The notes beneath the pieces were generated by a model, which saw nothing but the letters and a program-made list of their open reading frames with translations, was not told the DNA's origin and did no database searches. This document shows positions 6,454 through 12,481 of a DNA stretch of 12,481 nt, piece after piece. Each line of letters starts with the position of its first letter. Position 1 is the first letter of the stretch. The position numbers and the translations under genes are program-made. The DNA is from an uncultured Veillonella sp. (GTDB lineage: Bacteria > Bacillota > Negativicutes > Veillonellales > Veillonellaceae), in assembly GCA_900549845.1 (NCBI GenBank), contig URPT01000040.1, forward strand, positions 1 to 12,481, given 5' to 3'.

Positions 6454-7107
6454 ATGAAAACAATTTTGATTACCGGTTTTGATCCATTCGGCGGTGAACC
6501 TATTAATCCTGCTTGGGAAGCGGTAAAAACAATGGATGGTTATACCGATGGTGATTATAAGGTAGTGACTCAAATGGTTCCTACTGTACGTTACACATCT
6601 GTTGATACTGTGAAAGCTGCGGCTGAAGAGTGCCAACCAGATTTCATTCTATGTGTAGGTCAAGCAGGCGGTCGCCCAGATATTACAGTAGAACGTGTTG
6701 CTATTAACTGTGATGATTTCCGCATCCCAGATAATGGGGGCAACCAACCGGAAGATGAACCTGTTGTAGCCGATGGCCCTAGTGCATACTTTGCGACATT
6801 GCCTATTAAAAACATCGTTAACGCATTGCATCAAAATGGTATTCCAGCTAAGGTTTCTAATACAGCGGGTACCTTCGTATGTAATCACTTGATGTATGGT
6901 GTATGTCATTATGCAGCGCAAAAGGGCAACATCAAAGCGGGCTTCATGCATATTCCGTACTTGCCATCCCAAGTAGTGGATAAACCAAATCAACCAAGCA
7001 TGGCTGTTCAAACTGTACGTGCCACATTAGAAACCATCGTTCACGTATTAGCTCATGGTGAAAGCTACAAGGCACAAGATATTAACTATACAACACCGCA
7101 CGAATAA
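6454..7107 (+). CDS. pcp: Pyroglutamyl-peptidase I
   Basis: A 217-residue cytoplasmic cysteine peptidase (family C15) that removes N-terminal pyroglutamate (5-oxoproline) from peptides. The N-terminus ILITGFDPFGGEPINPAWEA is the family signature. The catalytic triad is visible: E80 in DITVERVAIN, C143 in TAGTFVCNHLMYG and H166 in AGFMHIPYLP, at the positions usual for the family, and the length is normal. GAGGTAG at 6443-6449 points to the ATG at 6454; the GTG at 6451 is in frame three bases earlier and less likely. It follows the DUF969 and DUF979 genes on the same strand, a grouping I know from other Firmicutes, which suggests joint use of imported or recycled pyroglutamyl compounds. A structured 138-bp gap separates it from DUF979, so its expression may be set partly independently. 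Confidence 0.96.
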   Translation: MKTILITGFDPFGGEPINPAWEAVKTMDGYTDGDYKVVTQMVPTVRYTSVDTVKAAAEECQPDFILCVGQAGGRPDITVERVAINCDDFRIPDNGGNQPEDEPVVADGPSAYFATLPIKNIVNALHQNGIPAKVSNTAGTFVCNHLMYGVCHYAAQKGNIKAGFMHIPYLPSQVVDKPNQPSMAVQTVRATLETIVHVLAHGESYKAQDINYTTPHE

Positions 7108-7110
7108 AAA

Positions 7111-7140
7111 TCTCAGAAGTACTAGTGTTTACTTCTGGGG
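7111..7140 (-). terminator. Hairpin after pcp, better suited to minus-strand termination
   Basis: CAGAAGTA (7114-7121) and TACTTCTG (7130-7137) form a perfect 8-bp stem, extendable with G-T pairs, around an 8-nt loop. On the plus strand no T-run follows. On the minus strand the stem is followed within a few bases by TTTTT (plus positions 7106-7110). It may still mark the 3' end of pcp mRNA as a processing or stability hairpin. Confidence 0.45.
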
Positions 7141-7153
7141 AGTGTGTAGTGAT

Positions 7154-7210
7154 AGATTTAGCTTTCAATCACTATATAATGTAAGATTTAGTTCTTGATT
7201 ACTATGTTAT
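7154..7210. repeat. 30-bp imperfect tandem direct repeat upstream of the porin
   Basis: AGATTTAG...ACTATATAAT (7154-7180) and AGATTTAG...ACTATGTTAT (7184-7210) align at 20 of 27 positions with a period of 30 bp, close to three helical turns. Most mismatches are transitions. This could be two sites for one regulator on the same DNA face, or a decayed duplication. Confidence 0.45.
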
Positions 7211-7215
7211 TTCGG

Positions 7216-7233
7216 TATGTACTTGAGTACATA
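7216..7233. promoter_or_regulatory. 18-bp dyad, possible operator of the SLH-porin gene
   Basis: TATGTACT and AGTACATA are perfect 8-bp inverted half-sites around a central TG. The 2-nt spacer is too small for an RNA hairpin loop, so a DNA site for a dimeric regulator is more likely. The right half overlaps a possible -35 box TTGAGT (7223-7228) with TATATG 17 bp downstream (7246-7251), which would place the dyad over the promoter. Confidence 0.45.
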
Positions 7234-7290
7234 AAATAAATTTAATATATGAGATATTGTGTGATATCTATATGAGAGAAGGTCTTTTTA

Positions 7291-8619
7291 ATGAATAAAA
7301 AGTTGGTAGCAAGTTTAGTTTCCTGTATGGTATTGGGTTCTGTAAGTGTGTATGCAGCTAATCCATTTTCCGATGTAGATGCTTCTAGTTGGGCGTACCA
7401 ATCTGTTGAGCAATTAGCGAATGCAGGGATTATTAATGGGTACCCAGATGGAACTTTCAAAGGTAACAATCCTATTACGCGATACGAAATGGCTCAAATG
7501 GTAGCTAAAGCTATGGCTAACCAAGATAAAGCCAATGCGGAACAACAAGCTATGATTAATCGCTTGGCAGACGAATTTGGAAATGAACTCAACACATTAG
7601 GTGTACGAGTAGCCAAATTAGAAAATCAAGTAGGGAATGTAAAGGTGACTGGTAATTACCGTTTGCGTTACCGCGGCAGCGAGTTGAAAAATGATACCTA
7701 TGCGTATGGTAAACATTCCTCCTTTGATTATCGTGCTCGTGTGATCTTCAATGCTAAGGTTAACGATAAAACTGATGCGGTTGTACGTATTCAAGGTTCT
7801 AGTGAATTCGGCAATAGCAATGCTACACAAGGTAAAATTAATCTTGCCTATGTAGATCATCATTTTGGTAAAGACACTACATTGCGCGTAGGTCGTCAAC
7901 TCTATACACCAGGTCTAGGCCTTATGTATGATGATCTCGTTGATGGTGCTCGCCTCATGTACAAACATGGCAAGCTCGATGTATCTGCTAGTTATGGTTA
8001 CTGGTTGGGCGGCGCTCCTATTTACCAAACTAGAGAAAATACAGTTACTGCAGCTATGGTTGAAGTTAAGGGTAAACTTAATAAACATGTTACTCTTGGT
8101 GGTATGTATGGTCGTTTCCATGATGGTAAATTGTACCAAGGCCAAGATGTGGATGCGTTGACAGGTAAACAAGTTAAATCCTTTATTGATTCTCCATACA
8201 AAAATATTTGGGGCCTCAATACAAATATGAACTTTAACCGTTGGAATGTATTCGGCGAATGGCTTACAGCTCCAGGCGTTTCCGATTCTCATGCTTGGAT
8301 GGCTAGTCTTGGCTATGGTAACTATGACATTAAGAAAGCTCATACCTATAGCGTACGCGGTCAATACTACTACCAAGAAGGAAACTCCCCAATCTTCAGT
8401 AGTGCCTTTGCGCCTGCCTATAGCTTCTACAATCAACATTATGTAGATAATAAGGGCGTAGCTCATGTACGCAATGGCTTCAAAGGCTTTGTAGCTAATG
8501 TAAACTATGTACCATTCCAAAATGTATCTATCGGCGCTTACTATGGCTTCGGTAATAAAGACATGGACGGTAATAAATTAGGCGATTACTGGCGTACAGA
8601 TGTAAACTTCATGTTCTAA
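7291..8619 (+). CDS. OmpM-like outer membrane porin with N-terminal SLH domain
   Basis: A 442-residue outer membrane protein. Residues 1-22 form a signal peptide (MNKK, hydrophobic core, VYA cleavage). Residues 25-75 are an SLH domain (FSDVDASSWAYQ, GYPDGTFKG, ITRYEMAQM) expected to bind peptidoglycan and so tie the outer membrane to the wall, as known for OmpM proteins of Veillonella and Selenomonas. A helical linker (about 78-113) is followed by an amphipathic beta-barrel from about 116 to the end, with many aromatic girdle residues and alternating pattern. The last residues, WRTDVNFMF, end in Phe as BAM substrates usually do. AGAAGG at 7276-7281 supports the ATG at 7291. The gene appears monocistronic, with a dyad and direct repeats upstream and a bidirectional terminator downstream. 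It should form trimers that pass small hydrophilic solutes; specificity is not predictable. Confidence 0.93.
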   Translation: MNKKLVASLVSCMVLGSVSVYAANPFSDVDASSWAYQSVEQLANAGIINGYPDGTFKGNNPITRYEMAQMVAKAMANQDKANAEQQAMINRLADEFGNELNTLGVRVAKLENQVGNVKVTGNYRLRYRGSELKNDTYAYGKHSSFDYRARVIFNAKVNDKTDAVVRIQGSSEFGNSNATQGKINLAYVDHHFGKDTTLRVGRQLYTPGLGLMYDDLVDGARLMYKHGKLDVSASYGYWLGGAPIYQTRENTVTAAMVEVKGKLNKHVTLGGMYGRFHDGKLYQGQDVDALTGKQVKSFIDSPYKNIWGLNTNMNFNRWNVFGEWLTAPGVSDSHAWMASLGYGNYDIKKAHTYSVRGQYYYQEGNSPIFSSAFAPAYSFYNQHYVDNKGVAHVRNGFKGFVANVNYVPFQNVSIGAYYGFGNKDMDGNKLGDYWRTDVNFMF

Positions 8620-8721
8620 TGTATGTTGTTTTCATAACATTACTTTCTTTAAGAAAACACTATAAGAGTATATATTTTGGTTGATAAACGTTATATAGGA
8701 TTAACTAAAATACATATAATA

Positions 8722-8754
8722 AAAACCCCGACATCAAATTGATGTCGGGGTTTT
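8722..8754. terminator. Bidirectional Rho-independent terminator between porin and rbs operon
   Basis: AAAACCCCGACATC (8722-8735) and GATGTCGGGGTTTT (8741-8754) form a perfect 14-bp GC-rich stem with a 5-nt loop. T-runs occur on both strands, so it serves the plus-strand porin gene and the minus-strand rbsB gene, which converge here. The 100 bp between the porin stop and this stem hold no gene. Confidence 0.95.
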
Positions 8755-8777
8755 CTGTACCCAGTTTCTATTTACAA

Positions 8778-9680
8778 TTATTTTGTAACAACTTTAAGAT
8801 CTACAGGGATTTTAGCTTCTACAGCTTCGCCTTTGATAACTTTTTGAGCTGTATCAATAGCGATTTTACCCATTTGGTCTGGTTGTTGAGCAATTGTTGC
8901 AGCCAATGTGCCGTCTTTAACAGCTTTGTCTGCATCAGCAGTACCGTCAAAGCCTACGATGAAGATTGTTTTGCCTGCGGATTTAGCTGCTTGGATAGCG
9001 CCCAATGCCATTTCGTCGTTATGAGCGAAGATAGCTTGTACATCAGGGTTAGCTTGCAAGATATTAGTTGCTACGTTCAAACCTTTTGTGCGGTCGAAGT
9101 CAGCACTTTGTTTTGCTACTACTGTTAAGTCTTTGTCAGCTACGTTGTGGAAACCTTGGCCACGTTCACGAGTTGCGGAAGCACCAGGGATACCTTCGAT
9201 TTCAGCTACTTTTGCAGCTTTGCCTACTTTATCAACGATAAGTTGTGCAGCCATTTCGCCACCTTTTACGTTATCGGAAGCGATGTGAGCTACTACTTTG
9301 CCTTTGTCAGCAGAGCGGTCAACAGTGATTACAGGAATGTTTTTAGCATTTGCTGCTTCTACGGAAGTAGAGATAGCTGCAGAGTCTACAGGGTTGATAA
9401 TCAATACGGAAACGCCGCTTTCAAGCAAGTCAGAAATATCGTTTGCTTGTTTTGCAGGGTCGTTTTGAGCATCAACGATTTTAACTTTAAGACCAAGCGC
9501 TTTAGCTTGAGCCTCAACGCCTTCCTTCATAGTTACGAAGAATGGGTTGTTCAATGTGGAAACAGAGAAGCCGATCGTGCCGGATTTTTTGTCGCCGCCG
9601 TTATCAGCACTTTTACCACAGCCTGCTACAAGACCGATAACCATGATAGCCATCGCCAACAGTAACAATAGTTTTTTCAT
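8778..9680 (-). CDS. rbsB: Ribose ABC transporter substrate-binding lipoprotein RbsB
   Basis: A 300-residue periplasmic-binding-protein (type I fold) lipoprotein. The signal peptide ends in the lipobox LVAGC, so C21 would carry the lipid anchor, unlike the soluble E. coli protein. The mature part shows ribose-binding-protein signatures: STLNNPFF (41-48) with the aromatic pair that stacks on the sugar, INPVDS (95-100), VDRSAD (120-125), ATRERGQGF (149-157), AHNDEMALG (209-217), VGFDGT (232-237) and IAQQPDQMG (253-261). Arg and Asp positions known to bind the sugar hydroxyls in E. coli RbsB are present by eye. AGGAGG upstream overlaps the rbsC stop codon, and the gap to rbsC is 9 nt, so it is the last gene of the rbsDACB operon. 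Close relatives bind other pentoses or allose, but the neighbouring rbsD favours ribose. Confidence 0.95.
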   Translation of the reverse strand: MKKLLLLLAMAIMVIGLVAGCGKSADNGGDKKSGTIGFSVSTLNNPFFVTMKEGVEAQAKALGLKVKIVDAQNDPAKQANDISDLLESGVSVLIINPVDSAAISTSVEAANAKNIPVITVDRSADKGKVVAHIASDNVKGGEMAAQLIVDKVGKAAKVAEIEGIPGASATRERGQGFHNVADKDLTVVAKQSADFDRTKGLNVATNILQANPDVQAIFAHNDEMALGAIQAAKSAGKTIFIVGFDGTADADKAVKDGTLAATIAQQPDQMGKIAIDTAQKVIKGEAVEAKIPVDLKVVTK

Positions 9681-9689
9681 AGGAACCTC

Positions 9690-10625
9690 CTAGGCTTTCT
9701 TGCGGTCTGCAAGAACCGCCAATAAAATGACAATACCTTTTACAACTTGTTGATAGAAACTGGAAACGTCGAGAATATTTAACCCGTTGTTGAGGGTACC
9801 GATAATTAGGGCACCAATTAATGTGCCAACGATATGACCACGACCACCAGCAAGGCTTGTGCCGCCAAGAACTACCGCTGCGATAGCGTCAAGTTCGTAG
9901 CCTGCACCTGCTGTAGGTTGTGCAGAGTTAAGACGAGATGTGATGATTGCACCCGCGATACCACAGAGCATACCAGTTAAGGCATACACGAAGATTTTAA
10001 CGCGGTCAATCTTGATACCAGCAATGTAACTTACCTTTTCACTACCACCTACGGCGTACGTTTTACGGCCTAAGGATGTGCGGCTCAATACGAACCAGAG
10101 GATGATGAAAGCAAGGAACATTGTGATAGCTGGAACTGGAAGGCCTGCAATATCCCCTTGGCCAAAGCCGTGGAATAGAGGGTCTTGTGTAAGGCCAGAG
10201 ATTGGGTTACCATCGGTGAATACCAAGGTCGCACCACGGTAGATTGTCATGGTCGCTAAGGTAGCGATAAATGGAGCTACGCGGCCATAGGTAATAACGA
10301 GACCGTTAATACCGCCCAATACGAGGCCCGCACCTGCGGCTAAGATGATAGCCAATACAGGGTCAGTACCAGTTACGATGAGGTTGGCCATCACGGCACT
10401 GGAGAGGGCGAGGATGGAACCAACGGATAAGTCGATACCGCCTGTTAAGATGACGAAGGTCATACCAAAGGCGATAATCGCATTGATGGATACTTGGCGC
10501 AACAAGTTACGCAAGTTAGAGAATTCAAGGAAACTGTCATTCATGACAGAGATAATGATAAATAATAGGATGAGGCCGATGAGGGGGCCTAATTTTTTTA
10601 CATATTGTAGAGCTTTGTTGTCCAT
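9690..10625 (-). CDS. rbsC: Ribose ABC transporter permease RbsC
   Basis: A 311-residue inner-membrane permease of the carbohydrate uptake CUT2 class, working as a dimer with the ATPase RbsA. It has eight to ten hydrophobic helices. Family segments visible are TGGIDLSVGSILALS (61-75), the cytoplasmic coupling region AVGGSEKVSYIAGI (191-204) and AVVLGGTSLAGGRG (250-263). The start codon shares one base with the rbsA stop (TAATG), and its AGGAGG-like ribosome site lies inside the last codons of rbsA (Gly-Gly-Gln), which indicates translational coupling. The length equals that of typical RbsC proteins. The substrate class is known for the family; ribose specificity is inferred from rbsD and rbsB. 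Confidence 0.95.
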   Translation of the reverse strand: MDNKALQYVKKLGPLIGLILLFIIISVMNDSFLEFSNLRNLLRQVSINAIIAFGMTFVILTGGIDLSVGSILALSSAVMANLIVTGTDPVLAIILAAGAGLVLGGINGLVITYGRVAPFIATLATMTIYRGATLVFTDGNPISGLTQDPLFHGFGQGDIAGLPVPAITMFLAFIILWFVLSRTSLGRKTYAVGGSEKVSYIAGIKIDRVKIFVYALTGMLCGIAGAIITSRLNSAQPTAGAGYELDAIAAVVLGGTSLAGGRGHIVGTLIGALIIGTLNNGLNILDVSSFYQQVVKGIVILLAVLADRKKA

Positions 10626-12106
10626 TATTGTCCTCCTGTGGCTAATGTCATAATCGATTCTGGTGTTGCATCGCTACGGTCTAAGATACCTGCTACGCGG
10701 CCTTCATGAATGACCATAACGCGGTCGCTCATGCCGAGCACTTCAGGTAACTCAGAGGACACCATGATAATGGACACACCATCGTTCGTTAATTCGTTCA
10801 TTAAATCATAAATATCACGTTTCGCGCCGATATCGATACCGCGCGTAGGTTCGTCCATGATGATGATGGATGGCTTTTTGCCAACCCATTTTGCGATAAC
10901 CACCTTTTGTTGGTTACCACCGGATAGGGACGATGCCGGTTCGTGAATAGATTGTGTTTTAACGCCTAGTTTTTTAGACAATTCGTCAGCAAAGGAATTG
11001 AGCTTGCTCTTATCCAATACATGAGATGGACAAATTTCGTCAAGGTTCGGCAATGTAATATTGGAACCGATGGAGAAGTCGAGGATCAAGCCTTCGCTCT
11101 TTCTATTTTCTGTGATGAAAGCAATACCAGCTTTGATGGCATCTTCTGGTTTTTTACAGTTGAGAACGGAGCCGTTTACGGTTACGGTGCCGCCATTATG
11201 TTTATCTACGCCAAAGATGGCGCGCATGATTTCTGTACGACCAGCGCCCATAAGGCCTGCTACGCCAAGGATTTCACCTTTGCGCAAGGAGAAGGAAATG
11301 TCATTGTCGAAACCTTCTGGTTTGAGGTTATCCACGTTCATAACCACATCGCCCGGTGTTGTAGTGCGAGCAGGGTAGAACTCGTCGATGGAACGGCCTA
11401 CCATGTGGCGTACCACTTCGTCTACAGAAATCTCGGATGTTGGTTTAGTGATGATGGTGTGACCATCACGCATAACCGTAATCGTATCACATTCACTGAA
11501 TACCTCTTCCATACGGTGAGAGATATATACGATAGCAACGCCGCGTGCTTTCATTTTGCGCATCATCTTAAACAATGTCGCCGTTTCACGTTCTGTAAGG
11601 GCCGCTGTCGGTTCGTCCATGATGACAACCTTTGCATCTAACATCAAGATGCGAAGGATTTCCGTCATTTGTTGATGACCAACGGAGCAAAGGCCTGCCT
11701 CAGTAGTGAGGGGTAACTCGATGCCTAGTTCACGGCATGTATTTTCTGCCTCAGCGAGCATCGCTTTTTTATCGAGCATACCAAATTTATTACGCTTTGG
11801 TCTCATTAAATATAGATTTTCTAACAATGTTAGATTTGGCCAAATGTTGAGCTCTTGGTGGATGAATGCCACACCGTTTAGCTCGGCCTCTCTCGGGTTT
11901 GGAAAGGTGCACTCTACGCCGTCGATGGTGATTGTACCAGCGTCTGCCTTGTGAATACCGGTAAGGATATTCATGAGGGTAGACTTGCCGGCCCCATTTT
12001 CGCCCATCAAGGCATGAACCTCGCCCTCCTTGAGGGTAATACTTACATCGCGCAGTACTTGGTTCGTACCAAATGCCTTTGCAATGCCTGACATAACAAT
12101 TTCCAT
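10625..12106 (-). CDS. rbsA: Ribose ABC transporter ATP-binding protein RbsA
   Basis: A 493-residue cytoplasmic ATPase with two fused nucleotide-binding domains, as in all CUT2 sugar importers. The first domain has Walker A GENGAGKST (35-43), a Q-loop (HQE, 83-85), a variant signature SVGHQQM (141-147), Walker B ending DEP (164-166) and H-loop SHR (196-198). The second domain has the degenerate P-loop GLMGAGRTE (284-292), in which the Walker lysine is replaced by Arg, then LSGGNQQK (394-401) and IIIMDEPTRGIDIG (414-427). This degenerate second site is normal for RbsA, XylG and MglA. AGGAG ahead of the ATG at 12106 fixes the start; the Met at residue 5 is less likely. It lies 72 bp after rbsD in the same operon, and its stop overlaps the rbsC start. 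Confidence 0.96.
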   Translation of the reverse strand: MEIVMSGIAKAFGTNQVLRDVSITLKEGEVHALMGENGAGKSTLMNILTGIHKADAGTITIDGVECTFPNPREAELNGVAFIHQELNIWPNLTLLENLYLMRPKRNKFGMLDKKAMLAEAENTCRELGIELPLTTEAGLCSVGHQQMTEILRILMLDAKVVIMDEPTAALTERETATLFKMMRKMKARGVAIVYISHRMEEVFSECDTITVMRDGHTIITKPTSEISVDEVVRHMVGRSIDEFYPARTTTPGDVVMNVDNLKPEGFDNDISFSLRKGEILGVAGLMGAGRTEIMRAIFGVDKHNGGTVTVNGSVLNCKKPEDAIKAGIAFITENRKSEGLILDFSIGSNITLPNLDEICPSHVLDKSKLNSFADELSKKLGVKTQSIHEPASSLSGGNQQKVVIAKWVGKKPSIIIMDEPTRGIDIGAKRDIYDLMNELTNDGVSIIMVSSELPEVLGMSDRVMVIHEGRVAGILDRSDATPESIMTLATGGQ

Positions 12107-12178
12107 AACTACTCCTATATGATTGGTGAAAGTATCTATTGATGTATGCTTACAAACCTAGTTGGTTAATCCATTACT
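12107..12178 (-). other. rbsD-rbsA intergenic spacer
   Basis: These 72 bp separate rbsD and rbsA, longer than the other gaps in this operon. I see no terminator and no convincing promoter; a short AACC/GGTT hairpin (around 12157-12169) is the only structure. The genes are probably co-transcribed. Confidence 0.5.
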
Positions 12179-12481
12179 CTACGGACGATTGCTGAAAATA
12201 CAATCGGCGCGCAAGATAATGTTGGCATACGGAGATGCTTCACCAGTTCTAATAATGCATTTGCATTGTTTTGTAGCTTCTTTGAAAGCTTCATGGCTTA
12301 TTTCAATCCATTCGTATTGATCGGATGGGAAGGTAGACTCCAAGAAGTCATAAGCCTTAGGATTATTTTCTTTAATTTCTGTTGCCACATGAACTGCTTC
12401 GGATTTCATATGCTTAGCGATGATGGATACTACTTGCTCAAAGCTTGGTACACCAAAATCTAAGGCTAAATCAATCTTTTG
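12179..12481 (-). CDS. rbsD: D-ribose pyranase RbsD, N-terminus beyond window
   Basis: The visible C-terminal 100 residues belong to D-ribose pyranase, which speeds conversion of beta-pyranose ribose to the furanose form needed by ribokinase. The frame stays open to the right window edge, with IDLALDFGVPSFEQVV near the left end of the visible protein; the Met at 12409 is internal. Diagnostic parts are VPSF, the His of IEISHEAFKEAT and the near-terminal RTGEASPYANIIL, whose Tyr and Asn line the sugar pocket in known structures. About 35-40 N-terminal residues, including the catalytic His and an Asp, are outside the window. It is upstream of rbsA, as in rbsRKDACB operons of Bacillus, so ribokinase and the LacI-type regulator genes may lie just beyond. 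The C-terminus runs a few residues longer than in E. coli (ADCIFSNRP). Confidence 0.95.
   Translation of the reverse strand, partial: QKIDLALDFGVPSFEQVVSIIAKHMKSEAVHVATEIKENNPKAYDFLESTFPSDQYEWIEISHEAFKEATKQCKCIIRTGEASPYANIILRADCIFSNRP

Noticed and set aside
7915..8520. 201-codon open frame on the minus strand inside the porin gene
   Set aside because: It is the antisense shadow of the porin, with no ribosome site and an improbable composition (many Ile, Met, Tyr and Cys), while the plus-strand frame has clear SLH and barrel features.
8627..8659. TGTTTTC / GAAAACA inverted repeat after the porin
   Set aside because: The stem is only 7 bp with a 19-nt loop and competes with a local TTTCTT/AAGAAA pairing; a far stronger terminator lies 65 bp further on.
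8739..9128. 129-codon plus-strand frame starting in the terminator loop
   Set aside because: It begins inside a terminator stem-loop, is antisense to rbsB and is rich in Cys, Phe and Ser as expected for a shadow frame.
11231..11260. Loss of the Walker A lysine in the second ATPase domain of RbsA
   Set aside because: This GAGRT form is the usual state in RbsA, MglA and XylG type sugar ATPases and is not a defect.
11021..11641. 206-codon plus-strand open frame across rbsA
   Set aside because: It lies wholly antisense to well-supported ATP-binding motifs and shows no domain pattern of its own.

Overview
The window looks like chromosomal DNA from a Veillonella-type member of the Negativicutes, the Firmicutes that have an outer membrane. 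The AT-rich sequence combines an OmpM-type porin carrying an N-terminal SLH domain, a YadA-type trimeric autotransporter that also carries an SLH domain, a diderm-style C-terminal aromatic on the porin, and anaerobe enzymes such as a flavodiiron protein. The genus is inferred from this gene content and not from a marker gene.

Layout, left to right: (1) the 3' part of a flavodiiron protein gene with its own terminator (2-991); (2) about 640 bp of AT-rich DNA with no convincing gene, holding two hairpins and weak promoter candidates; (3) a 655-residue trimeric autotransporter adhesin (1633-3600) followed by a GNRA-type hairpin and a strong terminator; (4) a GNAT acetyltransferase with its own consensus promoter (3944-4429), then an 88-bp nested inverted repeat; (5) a same-strand cluster of a DUF969 membrane protein, a DUF979 membrane protein and pyroglutamyl-peptidase I (4632-7107), with a second, 113-bp nested inverted repeat just upstream of the peptidase; (6) an SLH-porin (7291-8619), whose upstream region has a 30-bp imperfect direct repeat and an 18-bp dyad; (7) a bidirectional terminator at 8722-8754 separating it from the convergent ribose operon; (8) on the minus strand, rbsD (partial), rbsA, rbsC and rbsB (12481 down to 8778).

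How the parts work together: the rbsD-A-C-B genes form a complete high-affinity ribose uptake system plus the pyranase that prepares ribose for phosphorylation. The gene order matches Bacillus-type rbsRKDACB operons, so rbsR and rbsK would be expected just beyond the right edge. The DUF969/DUF979 pair next to pcp suggests uptake or exchange of pyroglutamate or pyroglutamyl peptides, but the substrate is not established. The adhesin and the porin are both envelope proteins that appear to reach the peptidoglycan through SLH domains placed on opposite ends of their barrels.

The most interesting signals are the SLH domain after the YadA anchor, the shared SLH-linker module in adhesin and porin, the split-transporter look of DUF969/DUF979, and the two long nested inverted repeats that bracket that transporter pair.
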